Assembly: GCA_944363395.1 (NCBI GenBank)
Contig: CALVUC010000013.1
Coordinates: 1 to 39,750 of the forward strand
Origin: an uncultured Clostridia bacterium
GTDB taxonomy: Bacteria; Bacillota; Clostridia; Christensenellales; Borkfalkiaceae
DNA length: 39,750 bases
Direction of reading: 5' to 3'
The notes under the pieces are model-generated. The model ran no database searches and had not been told where the DNA came from. It saw only the letters and a program-made list of their open reading frames with translations. Shown one piece after another: positions 8,109 to 16,124 of this stretch (the first letter of the stretch is position 1; the number at the start of each line of letters is the position of its first letter). The position numbers and the translations under genes were made by a program.

Positions 8109-10235
8109 ATGAGAAAGACAGCAAAAGTAGCGGCAGTTGCGCTTGCCGCGGCACTCGGCACGACGCTCCTTGCAGGCTGCGATATTTCCACCAATGTCGG
8201 CAAGGACTATGCGCAGACCATTGCAGAAGTCAACATCACCAAGAGCGAAAATTTTGCGGACAGCGAATACGCCGCGTACGGCGACGTGATCGGTACGGGC
8301 GTCGTCACCAAGCGCGACATGGTCGCATATTTCGTTTCGACGGGATACAGCATGATGCAGACGTACGGCTGGACGTATTACGATACGTTCAACATGATCA
8401 GCGAGACGCTCGTCAACCGCCAGATCTATATGCAGTATGCGATGCTCTATCTGATCGCGGACGAGAGCGAGCCCGATATCACGGCGGACGGGTACCGCGC
8501 CGCGGTCGAAGGGCTCACGGGGCTCGATCGCCGTCTCGCCTCGCTCGCATACTTCCTTGACGACGACGAGAAGGCGCTTGCGCTGTATTCGACGCGTCAG
8601 ATCGTCAACAACACCCTCGACTCGCAGGAATCGCAGTTCCTCGACAGCGAGCACGTCCACGAGGACGAGACGACCGTCCGCACGACGCCCACGGGCATCG
8701 ATACGGAGAAAGAGGACTACTATAACGAGGCGTACCGCATCTACACGGGTTCCAATGCCCTTGCCGAGTGCGTCGGCTACGAAGCGCAGGACGGTTCCAC
8801 GCCCACGACCCGCCGCAACGCATACGGGATGTTCCTTGCGGGGCTCCGTGCGAACAACCTCATCTCCTCGGACGAGGACGTGAGCAAGGTGGAAAATCTC
8901 TCCTACTTCAAGACGGAACTTGCGACGTTCTATGAGTCGGCGATCATCGATAAACTCACCGACAAGATCGAAGAGTCCATCCGCGCCACGGCGACGGAGG
9001 AGGACATCGTCAAAGAGTATAACGAGGAGTATATCAAGCAGCAAAACGCCTTTGCGGACGACGCGGAGGAGTTTGAGACGGCGCTCGACGAGGCTTCCGA
9101 TACGTCCTTTGTCCTCAACGCGCCCGAGGCAAACTATGGTTACGTCGTCAACATCCTCATCCCGTTCTCCGCTTCGCAGAGCGCGCAGCTGGAGAACTCT
9201 CCCGCAGACTACGGCGACAAGAAGGGCAACAAGTTCCTTCAGCGCGCGGCGCTCCTTCGCGACGTCCGCGGCACCGATCAGCGCGGCAGCTGGTTCGATG
9301 AAGAGTATGCGTTCGACGCGAGCGAAAAGACGGACGCCTATAAGGGCTCGGACGATGAGAGAGGGTATCTCTTCTTCGAGGACAGCCTGAACGGCGGCAA
9401 GCAGTACGAGCGCGTTGCCAACTACCTCGGCAACTACACCTACAACGGCGCCGTCCGCGGGAACGAGGAGGACGGCTACACCGTGCGTCCCACCCGCGTC
9501 TCCATCGACGATTTCATCGCCGAGATGGAAGGGTATCTCACTGCTTCCGCTTCTTCCGTCACCGCAGGAAACGGCTACACCGTTGCGGAGGGCGTGTATG
9601 TGAACGGCATCGGCGCGGATGACACCGTCACCGCGGCGGCAGACAACACGGCGTACTATTCCCGTTCCGTCTCCGACTACTATACCGAAACGGGCGCGGT
9701 CGATTACAGCAAGTTCATCTACTACGCGGGCAAGGTCGAGTTTGCCGACGGCTTCGACGCCAACAAGCTCTTTGTCGAAGGCAGCGCCGAGAATGTCACC
9801 TATTCCGCCATCAACGAACTCTCCTTTGCATATAATACCGATACGGCGGGGCTCAACGATCATCTCGGCTACGTCATCTCTACGGGCAAGACCGATTTCG
9901 TCCCCGAGTTCGAGTATGCGGGACAGTACGTCTGCCGTCAGGGCGCGGGCAGCTATGTCGTCGTTCCCTCCGATTACGGCTGGCACATCATCTACTGCAC
10001 CTTCTCCTTTGTCGCGGACGAAGAGGGCAACGCCATCGATCCGTACACCTTCAACTGGGAGGAGCGTTCGGAGGAGGGGACGTTCTCCTACCTCTTCTAT
10101 GAAGCGTATTGCGACGAGCTCGTCAGCGAATATGCGACGCTGCGCCAGTCCAATGCGATCGAAAAGTTCAAGGATGCGGCGGTCGTCTACGAGGACGTGT
10201 ACGCCGATCTGAGCGGGCTCGATGTTGAGGATTAA
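8109..10235 (+). CDS. Large lipoprotein with parvulin-like C-terminal motif, probable PrsA/SurA-type foldase
   Basis: The protein is probably an exported folding factor anchored to the outer face of the membrane. I chose the ATG at 8109, not the upstream in-frame ATG at 8061, because it gives a clean lipoprotein signal ending in LLAGC (Cys 24), and GGAG lies just before it. The mature part (708 residues in total) is mainly acidic and helical at first. Near the C-terminus, SDYGWHIIYC resembles the conserved parvulin motif with Gly-His-Ile-Ile. PrsA-like proteins are commonly encoded after mfd in Bacillota, which supports the call. It is about twice the length of typical PrsA, and the parvulin domain, if present, is highly divergent or interrupted. 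Isomerase activity is therefore uncertain. Confidence 0.6.
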   Translation: MRKTAKVAAVALAAALGTTLLAGCDISTNVGKDYAQTIAEVNITKSENFADSEYAAYGDVIGTGVVTKRDMVAYFVSTGYSMMQTYGWTYYDTFNMISETLVNRQIYMQYAMLYLIADESEPDITADGYRAAVEGLTGLDRRLASLAYFLDDDEKALALYSTRQIVNNTLDSQESQFLDSEHVHEDETTVRTTPTGIDTEKEDYYNEAYRIYTGSNALAECVGYEAQDGSTPTTRRNAYGMFLAGLRANNLISSDEDVSKVENLSYFKTELATFYESAIIDKLTDKIEESIRATATEEDIVKEYNEEYIKQQNAFADDAEEFETALDEASDTSFVLNAPEANYGYVVNILIPFSASQSAQLENSPADYGDKKGNKFLQRAALLRDVRGTDQRGSWFDEEYAFDASEKTDAYKGSDDERGYLFFEDSLNGGKQYERVANYLGNYTYNGAVRGNEEDGYTVRPTRVSIDDFIAEMEGYLTASASSVTAGNGYTVAEGVYVNGIGADDTVTAAADNTAYYSRSVSDYYTETGAVDYSKFIYYAGKVEFADGFDANKLFVEGSAENVTYSAINELSFAYNTDTAGLNDHLGYVISTGKTDFVPEFEYAGQYVCRQGAGSYVVVPSDYGWHIIYCTFSFVADEEGNAIDPYTFNWEERSEEGTFSYLFYEAYCDELVSEYATLRQSNAIEKFKDAAVVYEDVYADLSGLDVED

Positions 10236-10241
10236 GTTTTC

Positions 10242-11069
10242 ATGGGACTTTGGGAAGCGATCTGGAAATCAAGTATATTAGGTGCGGTGCAGGGACTCAC
10301 AGAGTTCCTGCCCGTTTCTTCCAGCGGACACCTCACATTGCTGCAGCATCTCCTGCAATTTGATTTGGAGGGCGGCAGCATGACGTTCATCAACATCATG
10401 ATGCACCTCGGCACGCTCATCGCCGTCATCGTCGTCTTTTGGAAGGACATTCTTGCGCTGTTCAAAAAGCCTTTCAAAACGCTTCTCATGCTCATTGCCG
10501 CGACCATCCCCGCGGGCGTCGTCGGTCTGTTGTTCAACGACGAGATCGACGCGCTCTTTTCGGGGGAAAACGCCGTCCTGTATCTCTCCGTCTGTTTTGC
10601 TCTGACCGCGCTTTTGCTGCTCATCTGCGAGATGGCAGCCAAACGCCGGAAGGTGCAAAAGCCGCTCGGCTGGGGTTCGGCGGCGGCGATGGGGCTCATG
10701 CAGGCGGTGGCGCTCTTTCCCGGGATCTCCCGGAGCGGTTCGACCATCGTCGCAGGCGCGCTCGTCGGGACCAGGCGGGAGGACGTCGCAAAGTTCTCCT
10801 TCCTCATGAGCATCCCCGTCATTTTGGGCAGTTTTGCGGTCGAAGTGTTCGGGATCGTCCGTGAGCCGTCCTCCGTCGCGGGCGTCGGCGCCAACGGCGT
10901 CATCGGCATGGCGGTGGGCGTTGTCCTTGCCGCGGTGTTCGGATTTTTTGCCATCAAACTCATGCTGCGCGTCATCCGCAAGGCGAATTACGTCTGGTTC
11001 AGCGTCTATCTGACGGCGCTCTCCGTCGTCTGTTTTTCGCTGTGCGCGGCGGGCGTCCTGCCTCTGTAA
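10242..11069 (+). CDS. uppP: Undecaprenyl-diphosphatase (UppP/BacA family)
   Basis: This integral membrane enzyme dephosphorylates undecaprenyl pyrophosphate, regenerating the lipid carrier for peptidoglycan synthesis; overproduction is known to give bacitracin resistance. The 275 residues carry both family signatures: GLTEFLPVSSSGHL near residue 18 and FPGISRSGSTI near 162. Multiple hydrophobic segments follow the usual UppP pattern. The start lies six bases after the upstream stop codon and uses the GAGG at the end of that gene as ribosome binding site, so the two genes are probably coupled. A terminator follows directly. Confidence 0.96.
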   Translation: MGLWEAIWKSSILGAVQGLTEFLPVSSSGHLTLLQHLLQFDLEGGSMTFINIMMHLGTLIAVIVVFWKDILALFKKPFKTLLMLIAATIPAGVVGLLFNDEIDALFSGENAVLYLSVCFALTALLLLICEMAAKRRKVQKPLGWGSAAAMGLMQAVALFPGISRSGSTIVAGALVGTRREDVAKFSFLMSIPVILGSFAVEVFGIVREPSSVAGVGANGVIGMAVGVVLAAVFGFFAIKLMLRVIRKANYVWFSVYLTALSVVCFSLCAAGVLPL

Positions 11070-11071
11070 AG

Positions 11072-11096
11072 AAAAGCGGCGTTTTGCCGCTTTTTT
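11072..11096 (+). terminator. Rho-independent terminator after uppP
   Basis: The stem AAAAGCGGC/GCCGCTTTT (11072-11080 with 11086-11094) has a GTTTT loop and ends in a run of T residues. It begins three bases after the uppP stop codon. Confidence 0.92.
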
Positions 11097-11145
11097 GCAT
11101 ATTGTGCGCCCTTCTGCGCAAGATAGGGGTATCGGAGGTATGCAT

Positions 11146-11298
11146 ATGAGACTCAATTGCGGAGATACCTGCCCCAAGACCGGTTCCTATAAGGTCATGG
11201 ATGCGCAGGGCAATGTCATCAACACCATCTATGTGGGCGAGGGCGAGACGATGCCTCCCACGCAGCGCTCGGATTGCCACTACGAATCTGAGGACTGA
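11146..11298 (+). CDS. Small 50-residue Cys-containing protein, unknown function
   Basis: A short soluble protein of 50 residues begins MRLNCGDTCPKTGSY. The GGAGG at 11134-11138 is seven bases from the ATG at 11146, so I prefer this start to the ATG at 11140. It has three cysteines: C5 and C9 near the start and one near the C-terminus followed by His. The TGxY and MPPT patterns loosely recall small YjzC-like proteins of Bacillus, but this is only resemblance. It is flanked by terminators on both sides, so it is its own transcription unit. Its position beside yunB could hint at expression in sporulation. I cannot assign a function. Confidence 0.7.
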   Translation: MRLNCGDTCPKTGSYKVMDAQGNVINTIYVGEGETMPPTQRSDCHYESED

Positions 11299-11316
11299 GC
11301 GACAACAAAAGAGAGG

Positions 11317-11344
11317 GGCGGGATGCTGCGGCATCCCGCCTTTT
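11317..11344 (+). terminator. Terminator after the 50-residue gene
   Basis: A perfect 10-bp stem, GGCGGGATGC with GCATCCCGCC (11317-11326 and 11331-11340), carries a TGCG loop and is followed by TTTT. Confidence 0.92.
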
Positions 11345-11390
11345 GCGTGTGTGCGCTTCTGGAACGCGCGCCGTCCGCATAGGATACAAT

Positions 11391-12065
11391 GTGAAATACC
11401 GCTCCCGCACCAACCGCATCGTCCGCCGCATCCTTTTTTCCCTCATTGCCGTCTCTATCCTTGTCTGCGGCGTCCTCTATTACAGGAGCGTGACGTCGAC
11501 GCTGCTCGCCGCCATCGAGGAGGTCATGCGCGCGCGTACGGCGCAGTGCGTCAACGAGGCGGTGCTCTCCTCGCTCATGCAGGGAGCCGACTATCGTTCG
11601 CTCGTCGAGGTCGTGCGCGGCAGCGACGGCTCGATCGAAGCGATCGCGGCGAACAGCCTTGAGATCAACCGTATCGCGCGCAATACCGCCGTGCTCGCGC
11701 AGCAGAAGCTGCAAACGGCGGGCGAGCAGGGCGTCGGCATCCCCGTCGGCGCCTTTTTCGGGATCGACGCCCTTGTCGGCGCGGGTCCCGAGGTCAGACT
11801 CTCGGTCATCCCCGTCGCGGTCGTCTCCTGCCGCTTCACCTCGGAATTTGAGGGAGCGGGCATCAATCAGACGCGGCACAGCATCTATCTCGACGTGGAC
11901 GCGGAGCTGTCCGTCGTGCTCCCGGGGAGAGGGGAGACCTTCTCCGTCTGCTCGCAGGTGCTCATCGCCGAGAGCGTGCTCGTCGGCAAAGTCCCCGAGA
12001 CCTATCTTCACGCCGACATCTTCGGCGACGGATACGTCACGGCTGCCCCGCAGCGCGGCGGATGA
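11391..12065 (+). CDS. yunB: Sporulation protein YunB
   Basis: YunB is a membrane-anchored protein required for efficient sporulation in Bacillus, expressed in the mother cell; its molecular role is not known. The 224-residue product has a basic N-terminus, one membrane segment (about 12-31), then the family pattern: CVNEAV, YRSLVEVVR, IPVGAFFGID, GAGPEVRLSVIPV, EFEGAGINQTRHSIYLDV and VLVGKVPETY. I chose the GTG at 11391 because the longer frame begins inside the upstream terminator. An AGGA six bases before it could serve for ribosome binding. The sequence GATACAAT just before the start resembles a sigma-E -10 but no matching -35 was found. Its last 29 bases overlap the convergent murG-type gene. 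Confidence 0.88.
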   Translation: MKYRSRTNRIVRRILFSLIAVSILVCGVLYYRSVTSTLLAAIEEVMRARTAQCVNEAVLSSLMQGADYRSLVEVVRGSDGSIEAIAANSLEINRIARNTAVLAQQKLQTAGEQGVGIPVGAFFGIDALVGAGPEVRLSVIPVAVVSCRFTSEFEGAGINQTRHSIYLDVDAELSVVLPGRGETFSVCSQVLIAESVLVGKVPETYLHADIFGDGYVTAAPQRGG

Positions 12066-13074
12066 CGTCCGCAATGCGCTCCGTCCCGCTCTGGATGCGG
12101 TCGGTCGAAAGCGCGGCGCGGACGGAGGCGCTGCCGTACAGCCGCAGGAGCGCTTCGGGGAGCTGCGCGAGCGCCTCCTCCTGCAGGACGGCGCACAGCC
12201 CCTTTGCCTGAAAATAGGCGGCGTTTTGCTTCTGATCGCCGCGCGAAGCCCGTCCGAGCGGGACGAGAAGGGAGGGGATCTTGTTAGCGAGCAGTTCAAA
12301 TACGGTGTTGCTTCCTGCGCGGGAGAGCGCGAGATCGCAGCAGGCATAGGCATCTGCCATGTCGGGCTCAAATTCGCGGCAGACGTACCCCTCGCTCTCG
12401 TGTGCGCCCGCGTTCCCTTTCCCGCACAGATGCAGGATATAAAAACGGGCGAGAAGGGCGGGAAGATGGGCGCGTACGGCGTTGTTGAGCGTACGGCTGC
12501 CGCTGCCGCCGCCGAGTACGAGCAGGACGGGCTTGCTTCCCGTAAAGCCGTATGCCTTGCGGGCGCGTTTCCTGTCTCCCGCAAGGACTTCCGCGCGGAT
12601 GGGGGAGCCGACATACCTGCCGTTGGGAAATCGGCGGGCAGTTTCGGGGAAGGAAGTCAAAACAAAGCGGCATTTTCCTGCAATAAGGCGGGTACACAGC
12701 CCCGGCGTGAGGTCGCTCTCGTGCGTCAGGGCGGGAATGCCGAGGCGGTGCGCCGCCCATACGGCGGGATAGCTCACATACCCTCCTTTGGAAAAGACGA
12801 GGTCGAAGCGCTCGCGCTCCAAAATGCGGAGTGCCGCGCGTTTCGCCTCGCGCAGACGCCGCGGCAGGGAGAGGTTCGCGGCGATGGCACCGCGGACGAG
12901 TTTGGGGCAGTCGATCGTAAAATAGCGGCAGCCGAAGGACGCGGCGAGCGCACGTTCGATGCCGTCCGTTCCCATATAGGCGATGTCGTAAGTGCCGCGC
13001 AGCCGTTGCATGACGGCGAGATTGGGGACGACGTGTCCCGCGCTCCCGCCTCCCGTAAAGAGCAGTCGTTTCAT
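12037..13074 (-). CDS. murG: MurG-type UDP-GlcNAc:lipid I N-acetylglucosaminyltransferase
   Basis: MurG adds GlcNAc to lipid I on the inner membrane face, forming lipid II for peptidoglycan. I chose the ATG at 13074, giving 345 residues, because the product then begins with the family start MKRLLFTGGGSAGHVVP. Other landmarks are FSKGGYVSYPAVWAA, THESDLTPGL, the nucleotide-binding LVLGGGSGSRTLN, and SRAGSNTVFELLANKIPSLLVPL near the C-terminus. GSAGH replaces the more usual GTAGH or GTGGH. It stands alone on the minus strand, away from any division and cell wall cluster, and converges on yunB with a 29-base overlap. It could be the sole MurG or a second copy; the rest of the genome would decide. 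Confidence 0.85.
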   Translation of the reverse strand: MKRLLFTGGGSAGHVVPNLAVMQRLRGTYDIAYMGTDGIERALAASFGCRYFTIDCPKLVRGAIAANLSLPRRLREAKRAALRILERERFDLVFSKGGYVSYPAVWAAHRLGIPALTHESDLTPGLCTRLIAGKCRFVLTSFPETARRFPNGRYVGSPIRAEVLAGDRKRARKAYGFTGSKPVLLVLGGGSGSRTLNNAVRAHLPALLARFYILHLCGKGNAGAHESEGYVCREFEPDMADAYACCDLALSRAGSNTVFELLANKIPSLLVPLGRASRGDQKQNAAYFQAKGLCAVLQEEALAQLPEALLRLYGSASVRAALSTDRIQSGTERIADVIRRAAGQP

Positions 13075-13175
13075 ATCCTCAGTATATGCTCCGGCGCTGA
13101 AATTAGCAAGTGCGGAAAAATGCGGCGGCATATGAAAAAAAACGGTCGGATTTTGCAGAACGCAGAGAAAAACGC

Positions 13176-13204
13176 TTGACGAACGGAGCGCATTTGAGTA
13201 TACT
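13176..13204 (+). promoter_or_regulatory. Promoter of tRNA-Thr
   Basis: TTGACG (13176-13181) and TATACT (13199-13204) are 17 bases apart. The tRNA begins 41 bases after the -10. Confidence 0.82.
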
Positions 13205-13244
13205 TATAAAGCGTTGTGCGTGAGCGCGGCAATAAAAAAACCAT

Positions 13245-13320
13245 GCTGTTATGGCTCAGTAGGTAGAGCACGTCCTTGGTAAGGACGAGGTCGCGGGTTC
13301 AAATCCCGCTAACAGCTCCA
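13245..13320 (+). tRNA. tRNA-Thr (anticodon GGT)
   Basis: The acceptor stem GCTGTTA pairs with TAACAGC, followed by discriminator T and encoded CCA. The D-arm contains GGCTCAGTAGGTAGAGC. The anticodon loop TTGGTAA lies between CGTCC and GGACG, giving GGT. The T-arm is CGGGTTCAAATCCCG. The tRNA is complete, with its own promoter and terminator. Confidence 0.97.
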
Positions 13321-13351
13321 AAAAAACGGACGTTTCGGCGTCCGTTTTTTG
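13321..13351 (+). terminator. Terminator after tRNA-Thr
   Basis: ACGGACG and CGTCCGT (13326-13332 with 13339-13345) form the stem. It is extended by A residues on the 5' side and T residues on the 3' side. It starts directly after the CCA end. Confidence 0.93.
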
Positions 13352-13413
13352 TTTTGTGCGGCGTGCGGCGCTCCTTGCAGACCTTTACGGGATCGCACGA
13401 AAACGGCTGTTCC

Positions 13414-13449
13414 GGTGCGCGGCGCTTCCCGGAAGGGGCTGCGCGCACC
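13414..13449 (+). repeat. Imperfect GC-rich inverted repeat upstream of the arabinose operon
   Basis: GGTGCGCG...CGCGCACC flanks an inner complementary stretch (CTTCCC/GGAAGG). It lies in the 267-base spacer between tRNA-Thr and the FGGY kinase gene, about 70 bases upstream of the -35. No T-run follows. I see no other structure in this spacer apart from the A/T-rich tract just before the promoter. Confidence 0.4.
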
Positions 13450-13520
13450 GCACGTTGTCCTCTGCGGCGCTTTTCATGAAAAAAAATCGAAAAAATCGCA
13501 AGAAATTTTCCGTTTACCTA

Positions 13521-13549
13521 TTGAATTTTTGTGGGAATTATTCTATAAT
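13521..13549 (+). promoter_or_regulatory. Promoter of the arabinose catabolic operon
   Basis: TTGAAT (13521-13526) and TATAAT (13544-13549) have a 17-base spacer, with an A/T-rich tract upstream. The kinase start at 13588 has a strong AGGGGG ribosome binding site at 13577-13582. Confidence 0.82.
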
Positions 13550-13566
13550 AGGTCTGTACTATGGAA

Positions 13567-13577
13567 TGACATTGTCA
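13567..13577 (+). promoter_or_regulatory. Possible operator palindrome in the arabinose operon leader
   Basis: TGACA-T-TGTCA is a perfect 11-bp palindrome located between the expected transcription start and the ribosome binding site. A repressor bound there would block transcription. It is short and could arise by chance, and no regulator gene lies in the window. Confidence 0.25.
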
Positions 13578-13587
13578 GGGGGTTATT

Positions 13588-15186
13588 ATGCAGGATAAGG
13601 CAAAACTTTGCATCGAAAAGGGCGCGACCGCGCTCGGCATCGAATTTGGTTCCACGCGCATCAAGGCGATCCTCGTCGACGAGGACAACACGCCCATCGC
13701 TTCGGGCAGCCACGAGTGGGAGAACCGTCACATCAACGGCATCTGGACGTATTCGCTCGATGCCATCCGCGAGGGCTTGCAGGACTGCTATGCCAAACTT
13801 GCGGAGGACGTCAAGGCGAAGTACGGCGTCACGCTGACCACGGTCGGCGCAATGGGCTTCTCCGCCATGATGCACGGCTATATGGTCTTTGACAAGGACG
13901 ACAACATCCTTGTTCCTTTCCGCACCTGGCGAAACAACACGGCGGCAGAGGCGGGCGAAAAGCTTACCGAGCTCTTCAACTATCACATCCCCGCGCGCTG
14001 GTCGGTCGCGCACCTCTACCAGGCGATCCTCAACGGTGAAGAGCACGTCAAGGATATCGTGTTCCAGACGACGCTCGAAGGCTACGTCCATTGGATGCTC
14101 ACGGGCAGGAAGGTCATCGGCATCGGCGAGGCTTCGGGGATGTTCCCTGTCGATCCCAAGACGCATTGGTATGACAAGGCGAAGCTCGCGCAGTTCAATG
14201 AACTCATCAGGGACAAGGTCCCCTTCAAGCTGGAGGACATCCTTCCCGAGATCCTTGTCGCGGGCGACGATGCGGGCAAACTCACGCCCGAAGGCGCAAA
14301 ATTCCTCGACCCCACGGGCAATCTGCAGCCCGGCATCCCGCTCTGCCCGCCCGAAGGCGACGCAGGCACGGGCATGGTCGCGACCAACTCCGTCCGCGTG
14401 CGCACGGGCAACGTCTCGGCGGGTACGTCCGTCTTTGCGATGATCGTATTGGAGAAGGAACTCTCCAAGCCCTATGACGAGATCGACCTCGTCACGACGC
14501 CCGTCGGCGATCTCGTCGGCATGGTCCACTGCAACAACTGCACGTCCGATATCAACGGCTGGGTCAACCTCTTCGGCGAGTTTGCGCAGCTTGCGGGCGT
14601 GGACATCCCCAAGTGGAAACTCTATGATATGCTCTACTTCAAATCGGAGGAGGGCGACAAGGACTGCGGCGGACTGCTCGCTTACAACTACGTCTCCAAC
14701 GAGCACGTCACCAAGGTCGAAAAGGGCAGACCGCTCTTTGCCCGTACGGCAGAGGGCAGCTTCAACCTTGCAAACTTCATGCGTACGCACCTGTATGCCG
14801 CGTTCGGCGCCCTCAAGGTCGGGTGCGACATCATGCTCAAGGAGGAGGGCGTCAAGCTTGACCGCATCACCGGTCACGGCGGCCTCTTCAAGACCGAGCG
14901 CGTCGGACAGAGCTATCTTGCCGCCGCGATCAACGCGCCCGTCACCGTCATGAAGACGGCGGGCGAGGGCGGCGCATGGGGCATGGCGATCCTTGCCAAC
15001 TACCTCATCACGAAGAAGGAGGGCGAGTCCCTCGAAAGCTACCTTGAAAACCGCGTCTTTGCGGGGCAGGAGGGCGTCACGCTCGCTCCCGATCCCGAAA
15101 ACGTCGCCGGGTTTGAAGCGTTCAAGGAGCGCTATGTCGCGGGGCTTCCCATCGTCCGCGAGGCGACCCGCTCGCTCAAGTACTGA
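13588..15186 (+). CDS. FGGY-family carbohydrate kinase, probable L-ribulokinase
   Basis: This probably phosphorylates L-ribulose to L-ribulose 5-phosphate in the cytosol. The 532-residue protein has the two-lobed FGGY layout: the N-terminal phosphate loop [15 protein letters not shown] (about 17-31), [14 protein letters not shown], the central [11 protein letters not shown], and the C-terminal ATP-binding segments [10 protein letters not shown] and [10 protein letters not shown]. Position one in an operon with araD and araA is the main reason for the ribulokinase role. From memory of the family it looks unlike classical AraB and more like the distinct ribulokinases reported in clostridial arabinose clusters, often auto-annotated as ATPase. 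Xylulokinase or another pentulokinase activity remains possible. It has a strong ribosome binding site and its own promoter. Confidence 0.82.
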   Translation: MQDKAKLCIEKGATALGIEFGSTRIKAILVDEDNTPIASGSHEWENRHINGIWTYSLDAIREGLQDCYAKLAEDVKAKYGVTLTTVGAMGFSAMMHGYMVFDKDDNILVPFRTWRNNTAAEAGEKLTELFNYHIPARWSVAHLYQAILNGEEHVKDIVFQTTLEGYVHWMLTGRKVIGIGEASGMFPVDPKTHWYDKAKLAQFNELIRDKVPFKLEDILPEILVAGDDAGKLTPEGAKFLDPTGNLQPGIPLCPPEGDAGTGMVATNSVRVRTGNVSAGTSVFAMIVLEKELSKPYDEIDLVTTPVGDLVGMVHCNNCTSDINGWVNLFGEFAQLAGVDIPKWKLYDMLYFKSEEGDKDCGGLLAYNYVSNEHVTKVEKGRPLFARTAEGSFNLANFMRTHLYAAFGALKVGCDIMLKEEGVKLDRITGHGGLFKTERVGQSYLAAAINAPVTVMKTAGEGGAWGMAILANYLITKKEGESLESYLENRVFAGQEGVTLAPDPENVAGFEAFKERYVAGLPIVREATRSLKY

Positions 15187-15206
15187 AATTCGGAGGAATT
15201 GAAAAT

Positions 15207-15911
15207 ATGTTGGAAGCATTGAAAGAGAAGGTATTAAAAGCCAATCTCGACCTCGTCAAGAACAAACTCGTCCTGTTCACCTGGGGCAACGTGTCCGAGA
15301 TCGACAGGGAGTCTGGACTTGTCGTCATCAAGCCCTCGGGCGTCGAATATGACGAAATGAAGGCGGAGGACATGGTCGTCGTCGACCTCAACGGCAAAGT
15401 CGTCGAAGGCGATCTGCGCCCTTCGTCCGATACGCCCACGCACATCGAATTTTACAAGGCGTTCCCCGATATCGGCGGCGTCACGCACACGCACTCCACC
15501 TTTGCGACCGCATGGGCGCAGGCGGGGCGCAGCATTCCTTTCTACGGCACGACGCACGCCGACTACTTCTACGGCGATATTCCCTGCGCGCGCTCGCTGA
15601 CCAAGGAGGAGATCGAGGGCGAGTACGAGAAGAACACGGGGCTTGCCATCATCGAAAAGTTCAGAAACGACAACATCAAGCCTCTGGAAGTCCCCGGCGT
15701 GCTCATCAAGAGCCACGGCGTGTTCTCCTTCGGCAAAGACGGCGACAATGCGGTCTATAACGCGACGGTCATCGAGGAGGTCGCCAAGATGGCGTTCCTC
15801 ACCGAGCACATCAACCCCGACGTCACCCGTGCCGATCAGTTCATGATGGACAAGCACTATATGCGCAAGCACGGCAAGAACGCCTACTACGGGCAGACCA
15901 AGAAGAAGTAA
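15207..15911 (+). CDS. araD: L-ribulose-5-phosphate 4-epimerase
   Basis: AraD converts L-ribulose 5-phosphate to D-xylulose 5-phosphate, linking arabinose to the pentose phosphate pathway. The 234-residue length is typical of this class II aldolase-like family. Visible motifs include TWGNVSEID (substrate phosphate), [18 protein letters not shown] (about 73-79), the zinc-binding histidines H94 and H96 in THTHST, and a third histidine in [25 protein letters not shown] is also characteristic of araD. It sits 20 bases after the kinase gene with a clear GGAGG ribosome binding site. Confidence 0.96.
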   Translation: MLEALKEKVLKANLDLVKNKLVLFTWGNVSEIDRESGLVVIKPSGVEYDEMKAEDMVVVDLNGKVVEGDLRPSSDTPTHIEFYKAFPDIGGVTHTHSTFATAWAQAGRSIPFYGTTHADYFYGDIPCARSLTKEEIEGEYEKNTGLAIIEKFRNDNIKPLEVPGVLIKSHGVFSFGKDGDNAVYNATVIEEVAKMAFLTEHINPDVTRADQFMMDKHYMRKHGKNAYYGQTKKK

Positions 15912-15922
15912 GGAGGCAGGAT

Positions 15923-16096
15923 ATGATCGAGACGGAAGTGATCGGATATACTCCTAACCCCAACAAGCGCGCAGAACGTATCGCGGCGATCGCCAATGCG
16001 CGGGAAGCGAAGGGGGATCGGCTCGTCTCCGTCCTGTCTACGCCCAATTGCGGGGCGATCCTTGTGTTCCGTACTCCGACGGTTTCGGAGAAATGA
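15923..16096 (+). CDS. Small 57-residue ORF between araD and araA, DUF4177-like
   Basis: This short ORF has an excellent AAGGAGG ribosome binding site that begins right after the araD stop, and an ATG at 15923. The soluble product starts MIETEVIGYTPNP, continues with a helical basic segment (about 15-29), and ends with GDRLVSVLS...GAILVFRTP. The last part resembles the strand pattern of small DUF4177 proteins (GWELVSV...FKRP), but this is my recognition only. The codon use looks like that of its neighbours. It is most likely a real operon member; its role is unknown. It could be a regulator or an accessory subunit, but the sequence gives no proof. Confidence 0.65.
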   Translation: MIETEVIGYTPNPNKRAERIAAIANAREAKGDRLVSVLSTPNCGAILVFRTPTVSEK

Positions 16097-16124
16097 TAAA
16101 AATAATTAAAAGAGGTATCATCGT

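Noticed and set aside
7998-9986. Long minus-strand frame opposite the foldase-like gene
   Set aside because: Same codon-bias artefact; no signal or motif, while the plus-strand gene has a lipoprotein signal and a promoter.
12482-12772. Plus-strand frames inside the murG region, including the long 11659-13179 frame
   Set aside because: They lie opposite clear MurG motifs and lack start signals; the longest also cuts through yunB in another frame.
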